Source: Planctomycetota bacterium (GTDB taxonomy: Bacteria > Planctomycetota > Planctomycetia > Planctomycetales > Planctomycetaceae). Taken from it: a stretch of DNA of 6,990 nucleotides. The first letter of the stretch is position 1. Every line of letters starts with the position of its first letter. The stretch spans positions 1-6,990 of the forward strand of contig JAQBZS010000381.1 in assembly GCA_027622115.1 (NCBI GenBank). The letters run 5' to 3'. Position numbers and translations under genes: made by a program. A model generated the notes under the pieces. It was given only the letters and a program-made list of their open reading frames with translations. It was not told the DNA's origin and made no database searches. Positions 6,186 to 6,990 of the stretch are shown here, in pieces.

Positions 6186-6933
6186 AACGCTGGCAGTGTT
6201 TGAAGAAGTCGCCTGGAAGCAAAAGCGACCGCTTACCGATCTCCTCAACGCACAATTCACGATCGTGTCACCCAAATTGGCGAAGCACTACGGACTGCCG
6301 CCAACGGCGCAATCCACAACACGATACGACCTTTCGAAGAATTCCAGTCGAGGCGGTTTGCTGACGCATGGCAGCGTGCTGACGATCGGCGGCGATGAAG
6401 CCTCGATGGTCGCGCGTGGTCTGTTTGTGCTGCACGACCTGCTTCGCGGCACGGTCAACGCACCGCCTCCTTGCGTGGATACGAATCCGCCTCCCACGAA
6501 AGTCGGGCTAACTCAACGAGGCATCGCGGCACAAAGGATTGCCAACATGAATTGCGGAGTCTGCCACGCCCGCTTCGAACCGCTCGCGTTCGGTCTGGAG
6601 AAGTTCGACGGCATTGGAGCGTTTCATGACCGTGATCATCACGGCAACGCGTTACGTGACGACGGCGAAGTGCTGTTCCCAGGAACGGCCAAGCCGGTCA
6701 AGTTTCAAACTTCGGCAGAGCTAATGGATTTGCTCGCCGGCAGTGATCGAGTCCGCGAGAGCCTGACCTGGAAAGTCACGCAGTTTTCACTCGGCCGCCC
6801 GCTCACGGCGAGCGACGCTCCAAGTGTGACGACAATCCACAAAGTCGCTCAGGCAGGCGGCGGCACGTATTCCAGCCTGATCACTGCGGTTGTGTTGAGC
6901 GACCTCGTTTTGCGTACCAAGCCATCGCAGTAA
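6181..6933 (+). CDS. DUF1592 (end)-DUF1588-DUF1585 C-terminal part of the frameshifted cytochrome gene
   Basis: Reading from 6181 in the next frame continues the family directly: DETLAVFEEVAWKQKRP, then LLNAQFTIVSPKLAKHYGLP, the usual end of DUF1592. DUF1588 follows, with RGGLLTHGSVLTIGG, RGLFVLHDLLRG and a second CxxCH motif (CGVCH, 6553-6567), then EPLAFGLEKFDGIGAF. The last 70 residues (ELMDLL, LTWKVTQFSLGRPLT, TYSSLITAVVLSDLVL) are DUF1585, ending at TAA 6931-6933. The only candidate start is a GTG at 6196 with no Shine-Dalgarno sequence, inside a domain, so independent expression is unlikely. With the upstream part it makes about 873 residues, a normal size for this architecture. The last 57 bases of the window (6934-6990) show no start codon, terminator or other feature. 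Confidence 0.85.
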   Translation, partial: DETLAVFEEVAWKQKRPLTDLLNAQFTIVSPKLAKHYGLPPTAQSTTRYDLSKNSSRGGLLTHGSVLTIGGDEASMVARGLFVLHDLLRGTVNAPPPCVDTNPPPTKVGLTQRGIAAQRIANMNCGVCHARFEPLAFGLEKFDGIGAFHDRDHHGNALRDDGEVLFPGTAKPVKFQTSAELMDLLAGSDRVRESLTWKVTQFSLGRPLTASDAPSVTTIHKVAQAGGGTYSSLITAVVLSDLVLRTKPSQ

Positions 6934-6990
6934 GAAGTATCTAAGGGAGTGGCTGGGGTCGGGTGGTTCAAATCATTTCAGTCCGTGCCG

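Noticed and set aside
5393..6364. 323-codon plus-strand frame within the cytochrome gene
   Set aside because: Its product is Arg/Gly/Ser-rich without domains. It is a shadow of the DUF1587-DUF1592 frame.
6934..6990. Possible terminator or next gene start at the right edge
   Set aside because: No hairpin with a T-run, no ATG and no Shine-Dalgarno sequence in the 57 bases available.

Overview
The window looks like chromosomal DNA from a planctomycete, by inference from its gene content. The strongest evidence is the large exported protein at 4314-6933. It has a LamG domain, a planctomycete-type cytochrome c domain and the DUF1587/1595/1592/1588/1585 series, an arrangement that is greatly expanded in Planctomycetes and rare elsewhere. 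Base composition is moderate (mid-50s % GC by eye), and Shine-Dalgarno signals are variable.

Left part (1-2938) is a surface-glycan locus. A minus-strand gene (822 down to 1, cut by the window edge) encodes a GT-B-like protein of the kind found in cell-envelope polysaccharide clusters. After a 288-base divergent gap, a sugar-type formyltransferase (1111-1989) is joined by an ATGA overlap to a NodB-type polysaccharide deacetylase (1986-2938). The deacetylase is broken by an in-frame TAA and a one-base deletion. Intact, the pair could have swapped an N-acetyl group for an N-formyl group on an envelope sugar. That is a hypothesis from gene order and family knowledge.

Middle part (2928-3468) reads as decayed coding sequence. 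It holds a 63-codon fragment resembling the middle of a planctomycete-specific protein, a piece with the signature of a formylglycine-generating-enzyme (FGE-sulfatase) domain, and an unrecognised lysine-rich C-terminal piece. The last two can be joined only by assuming single-base deletions. None has a complete domain or a good start site.

Right part (3608-6933) is a two-gene plus-strand unit. It has an exported SGNH/GDSL hydrolase (3608-4291) and, 22 bases later, the LamG/cytochrome c/DUF1592-family gene. This second gene carries one frameshift at about 6180, best explained by loss of one CG from a CGCG. It reads as a 623-residue piece and a 250-residue piece.

The notable theme is the density of frame lesions. 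One stop, a one-base deletion in an A run, two likely one-base deletions in G runs and one two-base deletion occur within about 4 kb. This is either real gene decay or a run of base-calling or assembly errors, and only raw reads can decide. I see no CRISPR array, tRNA, rRNA, transposase or convincing new defence system.
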